Below are positions 22,801-37,100 of a DNA stretch of 64,000 bases, piece after piece (the first letter of the stretch is position 1; the number at the start of each line of letters is the position of its first letter). The notes under the pieces are model-generated. The model saw only the letters and a list, made by a program, of their open reading frames with translations, searched no databases and had not been told where the DNA came from. The DNA is taken from positions 40,438,580 to 40,502,579 of the forward strand of contig CM054138.1 of NCBI GenBank assembly GCA_028751875.1. The letters are read 5' to 3'. The translations under genes and the position numbers were made by a program. The DNA comes from Rapana venosa. Lineage: Eukaryota; Mollusca; Gastropoda; Neogastropoda; Muricidae.

Positions 22801-25800
22801 AAGGATATTATACTGTTGGGAATCGAGCCTTCCAGTTTTGTCAGGACAGTCAGGAGGTGCCTCCCTGCTCTCTGTGACTTTCAACTGTCATGGGTATTTT
22901 GAGCATGCACGAGTCTGTAAGCACGCAGGTCTGACTGGTTTAGAGCCTCCTCCAAAAGACTTGATATTCAGTTCGATTTTTCATCAAACTAGGAAGAAAG
23001 GGCAAGGCTGGGTTTTGAACCCAGAACTTCATGATTTACTTGTTAGGCAAGTGAATGTCTTAAACTGTCGTGCCACTTTTCTTGCTTAGATTTTGTTTTG
23101 AAGAAGATGGTTCAAAAATGGTTGTAAATGTTACGGGTTTTTTTCAACTTTGAACCTCATAAACCTTATGTAGATTTATACATGCAAAAATTGTTTGTTG
23201 AAGATGGTCCTTAACAAAATGAGTTGAGTTCTTTGAAAGTTGTTGGAAAGTCCTTTCACAGCCCCCAACCCCCCCAAAAAAAAACAAAAAAAAACCAAAC
23301 CCAACCCACCCCAACTTCTATACAAATTCCAGAACTTTTTTTTTACTTGCTCACCTCTTCATTATCATTATGCATTAGCAGAAAAAAAAAGAAGTCATGA
23401 ACAACTGAGAGAGAGTTGGATCCCTTCATCAGGGTTACTGTTATTGTGATCGTCCTTTTTTTCGTCGTAGCTTTAGCGCTTTACTCTTTTGAGAGAAAAA
23501 AAGTACGCCCAGTATTGCATTTGCTCCAAATTTCTTACATCAACCGTTTGATGGTGCGATTTTTGTGTGTGTTAATCTCTGTGTTATGTACCAGCCATCA
23601 CTCTGGCTTCTGCCTCTGTGCAGGTTCAACAGTTCCTCGTCTGATGAAGTGGACCCCCAGTTCCGCCTGTGGCTGAGCTCACGCCCTGACCCCTCCTTTC
23701 CTGTCTCCATCCTGCAAGGAGGAATCAAGGTCAGTCAGCCACAGGAACCGGCAGAACGATGTGGGACAGGGGGGGATAAGTCAATGATAGTAGGGAAGGT
23801 AGTCACACAGCTGTGATGTTTTACTCACAGAAAGGTGTAGGACATGGGGGGGGAAAAGGGGGTAAGTCATTGTATGAGACAAGGTAGTTACAACATTCAC
23901 ACAGTTGTGATGCTTTACTGGCAGAAAGATGTTGGACACAGGGGAAAAGGGTGTAAGTGGGGAAAGAAAGTCACCCAGCTGTGATGTTTAACTGGCAGAA
24001 AGATGCAGGACAGGTGAAAAAGAGGGGTATGTCATTGTGGTTGGCAAGGTAGTCAAAGCATTCATACAGCTGTGGTGTTTTCTCTCTCGCTCTTGATCAA
24101 TCTCTCTCTCTCTCTCCACTCTCCCCTCACTTCCCTCTCTCTTCTCTCATCTCTTCTCCTCGTCCCCTCTCTCTCCCTCTCTCTCTCTCTCTCTCTTCTC
24201 CCTCTCTTCTTCTTCTTCTTCCCTCCTCTGTCACCTCTTTCCTCTCTCATCTGTCTCTCGCTGTCCCCCCTCCCCCATCTCTCTCTCTTCTGTCTCCTCT
24301 TATATTTTTCTTCTTTCTTTCTGTTCTCTCACTCTCCCCCCCTCTTCTCGACATTCTTTTTCTTCCTCTTCCTTTTTTGATTCATTCATAATGGAGGAAT
24401 CTCTTGCTTGTTGAAGATGACTGTGGAATCTCCGCGAGGCCTGAAAGCCAACATGCTGAAGACGTTTGGCAGCTCTGGAGCGGGCATAGTCTCGGAGAAG
24501 ATCTACGAGGAAGGCGTGGCCAAGGAGGGCTGGCGCACACTGCTGTACGGCCTCTGTCTCTTCAACTCCGTCATCCACGAGCGGAAGAAGTTTGGACGTC
24601 TTGGCTACAACATCCCCTACGAGTTCAACGATTCCGACTTGGAGGTGAGCCGTTTTAGAGAGAGATGGAGAAGGCTCATCAATGTCAAACCTCCCCTGGG
24701 AGAAACATGAAAAAAAAAGGAAGAAGAGGAAGAAGGTGAGCTGTTTTGTCTTTAAACACAGCATGCAAATCCAGCATAGGTCAGTCAAGGGTCCAGGGCC
24801 CAGTGCTAGAATTAGCCCCTTCCTTTTACCAAGTCCAAGTGCGGTCAGTTTCTGCTATAATTAGCACCAGCTGGGTTGGAATGGAAAGCGGCTGAGAGGG
24901 GCTGAAAGTGGGGGGAAACTGGGCTTTATGTGCATAAACGATCTGAGATTCAGTTCTGAAAGTTTTTGTATGTCCTTGTTTGTTTGTTTTTCTTATTCTG
25001 CACCAAAATTGTTTGTGACTCAGTGCAGGAAACAGTGCCCTGAAATGCCCAGTCTTACATGGGATAGAACATCCTGAAACAGAAATTGTGAAGTCTTTGA
25101 ATACAGTATAATTGTGATCATTGAAATTTATTCTACAAAACAAAGCAAAAGCTGTAAACAAACTCATGAAGCCTTTGAATGTTATACACAATCATTGAAA
25201 TTTATTTCACAAACAAAAGCTACACTCAAACACATTAAGACATTGATAACTGTACACAATCACTGTAATTTATTCCACAAAACAAAAGCTACAAGGAAAC
25301 TGATGAAGTCTTTCTTCTTCTTCGTTGAACACTCAGACAGCAACTATTGTTGCCTGTTATATGAGCAAAAATGCATTGCCCTGCCATTAAGTGGCTGACA
25401 AGTCAGGCCCGGTACATCCAACTTCAGCATGAGAGAGAATTATCATAATGTTTTAAGTCTTTCTGGAAAAAGGGAAGAAGAATGGACCAAGAAGACAGGA
25501 AATAGGCAAGAAGGACAGGAAGAAAAGGAACAAGGTAGAATCAAAGAGAGTGATAGAAAAGAAGAAAATTATAGCACAGGATTTCCAGAAGATGGGGACG
25601 CTATTTATACTTACAGGCCCCTGGCATCCCCATGGGGAAATGAAGTCTTTGAACATTGTACACAGTCATTGGAATTTATTCTACAAAACAAAAACTACAA
25701 ACAAACTGATGAAGCCTTTGAACACTGCGTACAATCATTGGAATGTTTTCTACAAAACAAAGCAGAAGCTATCCACAAACTCCTAAAGTCTTTGAATACT

Positions 25801-28800
25801 GTACACAGTCATTGGAATTTACTCTTGCAGGTGTCCATCCTGAAGCTGCAGATGTTGATGGAAGGTCAAGACGACATACCCTGGGACGCGCTGCGCTACC
25901 TGACAGGGGAGGTCACCTTTGGAGGGCGTGTGACAGACGACATGGATCGGCGCTGTCTGCTGAGCCTGCTGAACAAGTTCTACTGCCCAGAGTCCCTGAC
26001 ACCTGGCTACTGCTATTCCTCCAGCCAGGTAGCTGTCAACATGGCTGTCATTCTCCTTAACTAACACAGAGAAACCAACATTTTCCTTCTGTTTTTGACT
26101 ACTACTTTTCTGATCAGACTCAATGCTCTCTCTATCTGTCTTTCTATCTCTTTATTGGATGGTCTAATATAGCAATCTATAATGTTCTTGTTATTATTTT
26201 AGTTATTGCTTATTGGTTCCTGTTGTTTATCCTTGACATTACTTTGTGTTCAGTTTGAAACTGAGTTTACGCCAGAGCTTAAAGTCAAATCCGTTCATAG
26301 AGAGCTCCTTTTGGGTTGTTTTTTTCATTATGTTAAATGCATCATGTAATTTTTCTTGTATTTATTTGTATTTACAAAAGAAAGTCATGTGTAAACCCCC
26401 TTGTCAATAGGCCGCATTAGGCAATGACAGTAAATTGGTCAAAGCGTCTGTATCTCTCTCTGTCTCTCTCTGTCTCTCTCTCTCTTTCTCTCCCTCCCTC
26501 TCTCTCCCTCTCTTTCCTACACTCTTACAAGTATTGATTATTGTCAGTAATAGCAACCGTCATTTAATCACTGTCTTGACCCATGACCCATCTTAGAGGG
26601 CAGTACTCAGAGTTGTGATACTCCTTCATCGTAGTTGTATCCTAGTTCTCCACCATTCTCTGAATGTCTGAAAGGACAAGCCTTTCCTAGAAGTCCCTCC
26701 TGACTGTCACAAGTGTTGGGAGAGATGGACCCTCGTGAAAGGGATCCTGATGCTTCAATTGAAGTCATTTCTCCTCCACATGTCCAGCATAGAACATGTG
26801 CATTTTAAAAAATTATTTTATTTATTCTTTTATATTTTATTCTTTTATATTGAGGATAATGGAATAAGCACTCATGTGCTTTTTTACATCCAGTCCCCGT
26901 GTGTATGCGATTTTGTAAATTTTGTCATCTGTTTCCACCGGCACACAATGGCCTACTCTTCCGAAAAGCGGAACAGGATTTAACGTGTGCACAAGATGTT
27001 CTGCATAAGAAATATAGACATTACTGGAAGAATTTAGGATGTCAAAGTCCTTTAGGAAGATCCATTTTCTTTTTTCACCAATGATGAGATTTTGCATATC
27101 TAACCGTTTTTGCCCACCATGAAGGTATCCACATTCAGACTTCGTGACCTTTTGACAGCCATAAAGAAATGATAGTATGGTTACTACTTTCATTCATACT
27201 TTTATAATAAAAAAACAACAACAAAAATATGCAGTGATCTTTAGAGAATTGTCCAGCATCCTCAATTTCCGTGTGAAACAGATGTATCAGCCAGTGCCGG
27301 AGTCCTTGCCCTTCAACATGGTGGTGAGCTACATCGAAGAGCTGCCTGCAGAGGATGCCCCGGACATCTTCGGCATGACGGACAATGCGGAGAAAGCCTG
27401 CCGGGAGATGCAGGCCAGCGAGATCGTCCACACCCTGGTGGACGTCCAGCCCCACATCAGCCACGGCCAGGGCAGGTCAGTCAGGTCAAGTCAAGTCAGG
27501 TCAAAGTCAGGTCAAGTCATGTCAAAGTCAAAGTCAAGTCAAGTCAAAACCACTTTAATTATCCCATGAAGGGCAATTACAATACTGACAGGCACATTGA
27601 TATGTATCATTATCTCAAAAGACCACAAGAAAGCTACAGTCAAGTTGTTGGGGAGATTTTGTGTGGATGAAGGATTGTGTGTGTGCGTTTGATGTGATTT
27701 TAAATTGGTGGATGAAGCTAATTGTTCTTTTTTTAATTCTATTTATTTATTATTTATTTTGTTTGGAGGATTATAGAATAAGCTTCCATGTGGGGGTTTT
27801 TGTTGGGTTTTTTTACATCAAGTTCCCATTGTGTGTTTGGGGGGGGGGGGGGGGGGGAGAGATTCTATGTTTATGTATATGAACTTACATACATATTTCT
27901 GTCTTTGTGTGTGTTATACAGTTGGTTTTTTTTTTATTACTCTGCTAAAACTCTCCACTGAATTTAAAGTGAATTCAGACATGAAAGAACATACACTTTA
28001 TCTTGTTTACTCCTGAGTATTTGCTCACAGGAAATTCAAAGATGTCATCTGCTGATCAGCCCCTATGCTGTATGTTGTCAAGTCAAGTCAAATTTTTATT
28101 TCCAGATGGTACATTGCATAAGCAATGCATTTTTTTATGTATTGTGCCTGTGTCTGTGTCTGTGTGCAGTGCCCAGAAAAGTGACGACAACATCGTGCAG
28201 GAGCAGGCGGCTGAGATCCAGAAACGTCTGCCGCCCTGTGTGGAGCACATAGAGGAGGAGGTCACCCCTGTGGGCGCCAGCCAGATGAAGCACCTGCAGC
28301 TGACCCTCAAAGCTCTGATAAACCGGGACGTCAACACCAAAGGCCTGGACAAAGAGAAAGTCAATGGTCAGTCAGCTCTCCAGGAGGGAAGGGCGGCAGG
28401 ACAGCCTAGCGGTCAGAGCATTGCGTTCACAGTTTGATGGGCCAGGATCAAGCCTGGGCTTGAGCCACCTCCAAGATGCCCATTTAAGGGGATTTTTTTT
28501 CCCTCTGAAGTTAACAGTATTGCCACAGGAATCAGCTTCCCTGAAAGTCCTCTGGATGAAACTATGAACCGAGGCCCCATATGTAAAGGTATGCAGAACA
28601 TCTTGCGCACATAACCTGTTCTGCCTTTTGGAAGAGTAGGCCACTTGTGCCAATAAAAACGGATGACAAAAATATGAAAAAAAAGGCCATGCATGCAAAC
28701 TGGTGTCATGTTTAGACATCTTTCCTTAAGCCAGAATGCGGCTACTTTAATGGTGGGCAAAACTGGCTGCACATGCAAACATTCTCTCCATGAGCATACT

Positions 28801-31160
28801 ACCTTGGAGCTCCACATGAGGAGTGAAAACAACCAAAACAAGTCAGCTGTCAGAATACTGTATGTCACTCTGCCCATCACAGCAATGACAGGAAAAGCAG
28901 AAAAGTCCTCCGGATAAAACAAGTTCAAGAGTGTTTGGGACAGTCACTTTCCCCGTGGAAATGCTGTATGGGTGACACTCCCATCATTTGGGACATTCTG
29001 ATTGGGAAAGTTCCTTTTTTGTAAATCCAGGTTTCTGTGTATGATGTATTGTTTTGTTTACAGTCAGATATGTTTATTTTCTGAAAAAAAATATGCTGTA
29101 CTCAACCTTGCTCCAGTGTGTTTGCTTCATCAGACCTTATTTATTTGATTTCACTCTCTTTTGTTTTCCTTCTTTCATTTTAGAAGTTTGATATTATTGT
29201 TTGGCAATATAGAATGTAAGCGTTTGCTATTTGTTGTGTGTTTCAGTCCTGCTTTGACATTAGCTTTCAATTAAACTATTGACAAAAAAGACAATTTTTG
29301 AATTATACACTGGGAAGATGAGTAGCATCTTTGTGGTGTTTAGATTTCAGAAGAAATGTAGGGGACATGACCAGATTAAAAACAATTTTTGTTTTGTTAG
29401 AGATGTATTAAAAAAAAATCTGGTTTACTGTATAATTTGAAGACATTCACTGATACCTTCCTTTGAAAGTAAGTTTTTGTGCAGAGTTTTGCCAGGGATC
29501 GGTCCCTAGTTGTGGCGGTCTATTTGTGCTGCTCACTACATCAGAATACACGGACTAAAGCCCTGACCACCCCATAAAGTCTGATAGTACAAGGGAGACA
29601 ACAAAAAAGAAGATTGCATGGATTTGACCAGAGGCTGTCCCCTCTCCTGATGGGAGAACTAGTCTAGGCCTGCATACCACCACACAGCACACACATCCAA
29701 CATAATAATAATAATAATAAATGGAACTTATATAGCGCTATATCTTGCAAAGACAAATCAAAGCGCATGCATTCAACCTAATCTGACACAGTCATGCAAT
29801 CAATGATAAATAATCAATAGTTTAAACGAACACATATTACAAACATGGTGTGCTGCAGACAAAATCTATGAAATAAAATGTCAATAGTCAAATGTTTTTC
29901 AAAAGCACACACACACACACACACTCGCCAGGTCGTATACTTTAGCAGGGTGATAGGACATGGGTTAGTGAAGGTGGGATAGTCCTGATATGAAACAGGA
30001 GGGGGAAAATCTTAGGTTTGAAATAAATGTGTCTTGAGGCTGGATTTAAAAGTGTCATAACTAGGTTTCTGGCGAAGAGAGAGAGGGAGCTCATTCCAGG
30101 TCGATGGACCTGAAATAGAGAAAGAGCGGCAGCCAACAGTGGATTGGTTGAATCTAGGTATTCGTAGGCACAAGGTATCGGCAGCAGAGTGGAGGGAACA
30201 TGAACATAACTCAGTCAAGGATCCAGGGCCCGGTGCTAAAATTAGCACGCCCCTTCCTTTTTCCGAGTTCGAATGCGTTGAGTTGCTGAGTTAAAAGTTA
30301 TAGTCCCAGCAGAAATATTTCCTATTTAGGGAGTGTGGTCGCAAGCCATCCCACTTGAGCTCCTCAGGCCTCCCTAAAAAAATAGTACAATTCTGATAAA
30401 CAACAGGGCCAGACCCGCTCAGGCACGAAAGTGCCATACAAGCCCAAGCTCAAGTATCATAGGTCGAGTGTGGTCAGTTCCTGCTGTAATAAGCACCAGC
30501 TGGAATGGGCTGGGGTAGGATGGAATAGATAGCAGCTGAAAGTGGGGGCAAGGGAAGCTGACAGCTGACTGAGCTGTGACCACTGTTTGTAAGGAGTGAC
30601 AACAATGGAACACCAGAGTATTGCACAGCATGCAAATACACCGTAACTTAAGTCAAGGGTCCAGGGCCCTTGCTGAAATTAGCCTCTTCCTTGTACCAAG
30701 TCCAAGTGTGGTCAGTTCCTGCTATAATTAGCACCGGCTGGGCTGGGGTAGGATGGATAGCAGCTGAGAGCAGGTTATGGTTGGGAGGGGGGAGAGAGAA
30801 ACTGACAGTTGGGCTGTGACCACTGTTAGTAAGGAGAGAGAAAAGAATGGAGCATCATGTCAGCGTGGATGTGGTGGTGTGGGCAGCGCTGTACTCCACC
30901 TCCCAGTCCATCCTGGGCAACAACGCGCTGGTGACGGTGCTGCGGCAGGAGATGGACCGCTTCAACCACCTGCTGCACACCATCCACTCCACCCTGGCCG
31001 CCCTGGTGCTGGCCATCAAGGGGGAGGTCATCATGTCCGACATGCTGGAGGAGGCCTACAACGCCCTGCTGCGACAGGAGATCCCCGCAAAGTGGAAGGT
31101 GGGACTCTCTCTCTCTCTCTCTCGGCCGAGATACATTAAATTTCTGAGTTCTGAGTTCTC

Positions 31161-31191
<31 letters not shown>

Positions 31192-34100
31192 GGCTCTCTC
31201 TGTCTGTCTGGCTCTCTCTCTCTCTCTCTCTATCTATCTCTCTCTCTCTCTCCCAAAAGTCCTTCGGACGAGACTATAAACCGTGGTCCCATGTGCGAAC
31301 GCAACGCAGAACATCTTGCGCACACGTTAAAACGCGTTCCACTTTTCGGAAGAGTAGGTCATTGTGTGCCGGTGGGAACTGGTGACAGAATTGACAAAAC
31401 TGCATACACATGGGGACTGGATGAAAAAAAAGCATATAAGTGCTTATTCTATTATCCTCGAAATTAAATAAATAAATAAATCTCTGTCTGTCTGTTTACG
31501 TTTTTGTTTTCATGCTGGTGTCTTCTCTTGTGATGGTAGGTTTCTTCTTCTTTGTCAAAAGGCTCAGCCAGCAAATACTGTTGTCTGTCATATGAGTGAA
31601 AATGTGTTGCGCTGCCGTTATTAAGCACCAGACCAACAACTCAGGCCCAGCACATCTGACATCGGCATGGGACAGAATTGTCTCGTTATCTGAATGTGTT
31701 GTACACACTTAAACTCCACAAAACAAAGACAAAATCAAACGTGTTTCATGATTTCAGAAGTCTCGATCTCTGTATACATTTCTCCTCCCCATTTCACAGG
31801 GTGGCTTCTCTCATCTGTTCTCTCAGGCAGCGTCGTATGAATCCAACAAACCCCTGGGGTCGTGGGTGAACGACCTTGAGCAGCGTGTGGACTTCTTCTC
31901 ATCCTGGGCGGAGCTGCTGTGCAGCACCATCGAGCGTCAGTTCCGCGTGGCCACGCGACAGATGGGACAGCCGGAAGTGGACGGGGATGATGTGATCCGC
32001 ACACAGCCCAACAGCTTCTGGCTGTCTGGCTTCTTCTTCCCTCAAGGTGGGTGACAGCGTTCATTGAGAAACCTGCAACCGTTTGTTTAAATTTGGTTTT
32101 TTAAAATGTTATCTTGTTCCTCAACTAGAGCTTCGAGGTTCACCAATGGTGAAATTGGAGTTTATGCAACCGTTTTCCCCACCATCGAGGTAGCCGCATT
32201 CCAATTTTCAGGGATGGTGTCTAAACACGACACCTGTGTGCATGTATTTTTTGTTTAGATGTTGCTATATGTGCCTACTGACATGAAATAGCCTACTCTT
32301 CCAAAAGGTGGAGCAGGTTTTTAACATGTGCGCAAGATGTTCTGCATGCGTTTGCACACAGGGCCTTGGTTTATAGTTTCATCCAAAGGATTTTTTACAT
32401 TCAGTTTGATTTTTTGGTCAAAATGGGAAGAAAGGGCATAACTGGGAATCGAACGCAGAACCTCACAGTTTACTTGCTTGGCAGTTCAATGTCTTAACCG
32501 TCCTGACACCTTCCTTCTTGTTATGTTTGAGTGTTGGAGCCTTCTGTACACTTATGTTTACAGTTGTGATTTTTGCAATTCCCAAAATTTCATTGCTTGC
32601 CTTTAAGTATGGCCCAGATGAGTTTGTGTTCAGTTCTGGGATGAAAAGGGAGACAATGCAGTTTCGTTTGATTCAGTAATCTTGATTGTGATGATTTTCT
32701 TTTAATTTTTATTGGATGTAAAATTCTACCATGCACATTTACTGCTGAAGCTGTGATTGTGAGAGTTTGGTTTTCCAGTGTTGGTATAACATGAATATCT
32801 TACTTATGACTTACTTTATGACTTACTTTTATAAGATGTACTTTCCATCACTATGCACTCAATTCATGCACACACCACACACATACACACACTCCCACTC
32901 CCACACACACACACACACATACACACACAAAACACTCACTCTCCTGCTCACTCACAGACACACATATGCAAGAAAAGAACACTCCTCCATCGCTAACGAT
33001 TCACCGTGTTTGTTGTTGTTGCTTCAGTTTTACGTGTGTTCACTCAAAGTGATATTAGATGATATTAGATGATATTTGTGATGTGTGCTGTGTGTTGTTC
33101 AGGTTTTCTGACAGCAGTGCTGCAGAACCATGCCCGCAAGGCAGGCATCTCTGTGGATTCCCTGGCCTTTGACTTCAAAGTGCTCAAGTTCCAAGGCAGC
33201 CGCAGGATGAGGGCTCGTAGAAAGTCCTCACTGGTAATCCATGAAGTGGCGTATGCTGTGAGTGTTCACTTGTCGTCTTCATCCACACCTCCATGCACTC
33301 ATAGTTAAGAGTTTGGGGGGATGGTTATATTAAAGTAGGAGAAAATTTTGCTCTGTATTCTGATAAGGTTAATAGTTGCGTCACTAGTGAAAGGAAGGGG
33401 GGGGGGGAGGGGGGGGGTTGCTCTGCTCTGATATTATAAGGTTAATAGTGATTTCACTAGGAGACTTTATTTTCTGTATTCTAATAAAGATTTTTTTTTA
33501 AATCCTCAAAGGGATAATAGTTATTTCACTGTGGGAAATTTTGCTCTGTATTCTGATAATGTTAATAATTATTTCACTAGAAGAGTTTTTCTCTGTATTC
33601 TGATAAGGTTAATAGTTATTTCATTGGGGGATATTTTGCTCTTTATACTAATAAGAATAATATTATTTCACTGGGAAAAACTTTGCTTTGTATTCTGATG
33701 AAAGCAATGGTTTTAAGGTTGACTTGATACACAGAAATTTACAAAGAATGACTAAATAGCTGGTTTTAATCCTAGTGTTTAAATTTGTAAATAGCTGCAC
33801 AATTTTACTGTGAGCTTTTTCATTCTAAATGATGCAACAGCCTTGATGTGGCCTCTGTGGTTGGGGGGCTCTAAACAACTTGACTGGGTGGGATCAAATG
33901 GTATATGCTTCCATCATGATATGACCGGGTATCAGCCAGGCCTGAGAGATGCAGACACCTGCATTGTTGGTCATGTCATTTCAGCAACACTCGAAGTTGC
34001 ATCTGTAAAGTGAACGATCCTTGGTCATGGTTTACAGTCTTACTATAGGATCTACAGCAAACTCACTCTGGGTAGGATTCAGCTGGAGTCTGAATAAAGC

Positions 34101-37100
34101 CTCTATGAGTCTTACAGGATTTGAACCCATAACTGTACAGCCAGGAACCTGAAGTGCTAGCCTAACAATAACAGACTTGTTTTCTTTCATTCATGCCCTT
34201 CATGGTGGGCTGAAACAGTCGCATACACATAATCTTACCATTGGTGAACCTTGGGGAAGGAGAAAAATTCATTCATGCAGTTAGAAAGTTGAAGGTGTCA
34301 CTGGCTTTCCTTCACCTGAAAAATCAATATCGGGGTTCGTATTGAAATTTCTTTTTAATATAGTAAACCAAAAATTGGGAGAGTTTTGGGGGTTTATATT
34401 CTTAATACTCGAGTCAGCTATTGATTTAGTCATAATCTCGTTGGTCTAGTAGAGAAGAAATAGGCTGGCAGTGGAGAGATGTTATTTTCTAGTCCCAGTA
34501 GACATTAAGGCATTTTTATTCCTTGCAGACGGAAAGGTGCTTCTGTATGGTTGATATATAATAAACTGTATTTTCAAGTTTGTGTTGACGCAGGGGATAT
34601 GATTGGTGAGACGGCTTGGTACAGATAACAGCACTTGTTCACCTGCACACTAATGTTAAGTGTTGTCTCACCTGTACAGTTTATATGCCTGCACTCCCCC
34701 CCACCCCCCCACTTTTTTAGGGGGGGGGGGGGGGATGTACATTTTGCTGTCCTCTTTGGTTGATGTTGTGTTTTAATAACTGGTGAAATTTACAGTGGAC
34801 AGCGTTTTGTTAAGACAAGTTATGGGGAATGAAATATCATTACCTTATTCTGTAAAACACCTAAGTTCTGTATTATCTTTTATTGCTTTAATCTTATTTA
34901 TTTAAATTGACTCGCAATCAAATTGTATTCTGTGAAGGAATATTTTCAGCATAGTTGTCACGTTGCTAGAGAAATCACTGTCTGTGTTTTCAAGATTTCT
35001 ATCTTTACCTGAAGTCATGTTTGACATCACAGTGCTGCTGTATGCTAAAAAAAATCAGCTCATTTTATTGGGGCATTGTGTGAATCAATGCCCACAATAA
35101 GTAAAGACCAGCACCTATGAAGATTTTTGCTTAGAGCATCAGGGTTGTTTGAGGAAAAAGGTAGCATACTTAAGTAAGACAGGAGAGCAAAGATAACACA
35201 GCTGTGGGGTTCTTTTTTTTCAATCAGTTACCAAGATTTCCTTAAAGTACTTCTGTTTATCACACATATTCATTCATTTTTTCATTTTTTTAAAATCACA
35301 GACATCTTTAATGAAGAGGACTTCAGGCTATCGGTCATTGTAGCTGAGGAGAATCCGCACTGTTCTGATTAATGGTTGTTTGTGTTGTCATTGCCTGCTG
35401 TGTCTCATGGATGTCGTGTCACACCACCTGCATTGGTTTTCAGCACAGTTAGTCATTGTTCTGACTTTTTACTTCTTTTCTTTTGTGGTCCAATAACGGT
35501 ATTTTGAACTGCAGGGTATTTCAGATTTTTTACCATCTGTGATGCTGCCTCTTCAGTGTTGGTCTTGAGTTGGTCGTGTGGTTTAGTAGATTAAAGGTTA
35601 AACAACTTAAAAAAAAAAATCATACGGTAACATTAAGGCTTAAACCGTTATCGTTGAATAAAGAATATTCTGATGGTAGAAAACTGGAGATTAAAGGTTG
35701 TCATTGGTAATGTCCGTTTATGCAGAAATAAAACAATGAACTGTGAAATTGACATGCTTTTAAAATATTTGTCTTGTAATTGTACATCATTATGTTACTG
35801 ATAAAAAGTAGTATGAGTTAGAGATTAAAATGAAATTTACAAATACAAAAAAGAAGAATTAGGTCTATTATGAGTTCCAGCTGTTTATGTAGATTTTGAT
35901 GTTGAACTGTAGTATATAAACATATAACATTTGTGATTTTCTTAATAAAGGACACTAGGCTTAGTTTCTGATTCTTTTTTTGTTTTTGTTTTTTTGGGGT
36001 GAACATTAGATGTGGATTAAGTGTCCAGGCTGAATTAGTTTTAGATACTTTAAAAAAAAAAGTTATTGTAAAAGAAGATGATAGAGATATGAAATATTTG
36101 ATTGTTATCTTCTGGACTGTTGGAAGACTCAAATGGCTACACTTTCCCAATGTATTCACCCAGAAATTGGTATAAAAGAGCATGGGACATTACTAATTTT
36201 TGGATACAGCAGCAAAAACTGGAACACATTTCTTAGATTGACGGTGCTGATCAACAGAGTGTCATCATAAGCGTAACAGGAAGTGCTGGTTTTGACAGGG
36301 AGTTGCTCCCCCTGACGATGGGGTTCGGATCTTTGGAATGCACCTGGACGGAGCCAGCTGGGACCCTGACCTGGACTGTCTGCGCGACTCCCACACTGAC
36401 CAGCGCTTCCACGTCCTGCCCGAGATCCATTTCAAACCTGTGGAGGTATGCTGGCCTGCAGGCTGGGGGGTGGGGGTGGAGATGGAGGGTCACACAGGGA
36501 GCTGGGCAGAGTTTTAGAATGGGTTTGTGAGGTAGTGATTGTGGATTATGACCGAGGTCTGTTTTTGTTAGGTCTTTTTGTGTTTGGTTGAAAATATGGG
36601 GGGGGGGTTGCTTGTTTGTCTGTTCATTTTTGTATCTTCATCTTTCATATCTTGCACACATGTTTAATCCTGTTCTGCTTTTCGTAAGAATAGGCCATTG
36701 TGTGCCAGTGGGAACAGATGACAGAATTTACAAAACCGCATACACATGGGGACTGGATGTAAAAAAGCACAGAAGTGCTTATTCCATTATCCTCTATATA
36801 AAAGAATAAAATAAAATTAAAATAAATAAATACCGTTGGGTTGGACCTCTCTATGTACTTTTTTTGTCAGGAGAAGGAAACTTTGGAAGCCTTTGCTTAC
36901 TACCATGAATTAATCAGTTTAATGCAAATTAAGGTAAGAAAAGCTGAACTCAGTGCTTCATTGTTGATATTCTTTTGCATGTAATGTAGTATCTCTTACA
37001 GAATCTTTTTGTGCACACTTATGGTTATGATGTTGGTGTATATGAATTAGCCCATAAAAATCATGTCCCAGTTTCATAAAGTGCTTTTTTTTATGATTTC

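Noticed and set aside
24072..24380. Leu/Ser-rich ORF (+) and Arg/Glu-rich ORF (-)
   Set aside because: Translations of a CT-rich simple sequence in a dynein intron.
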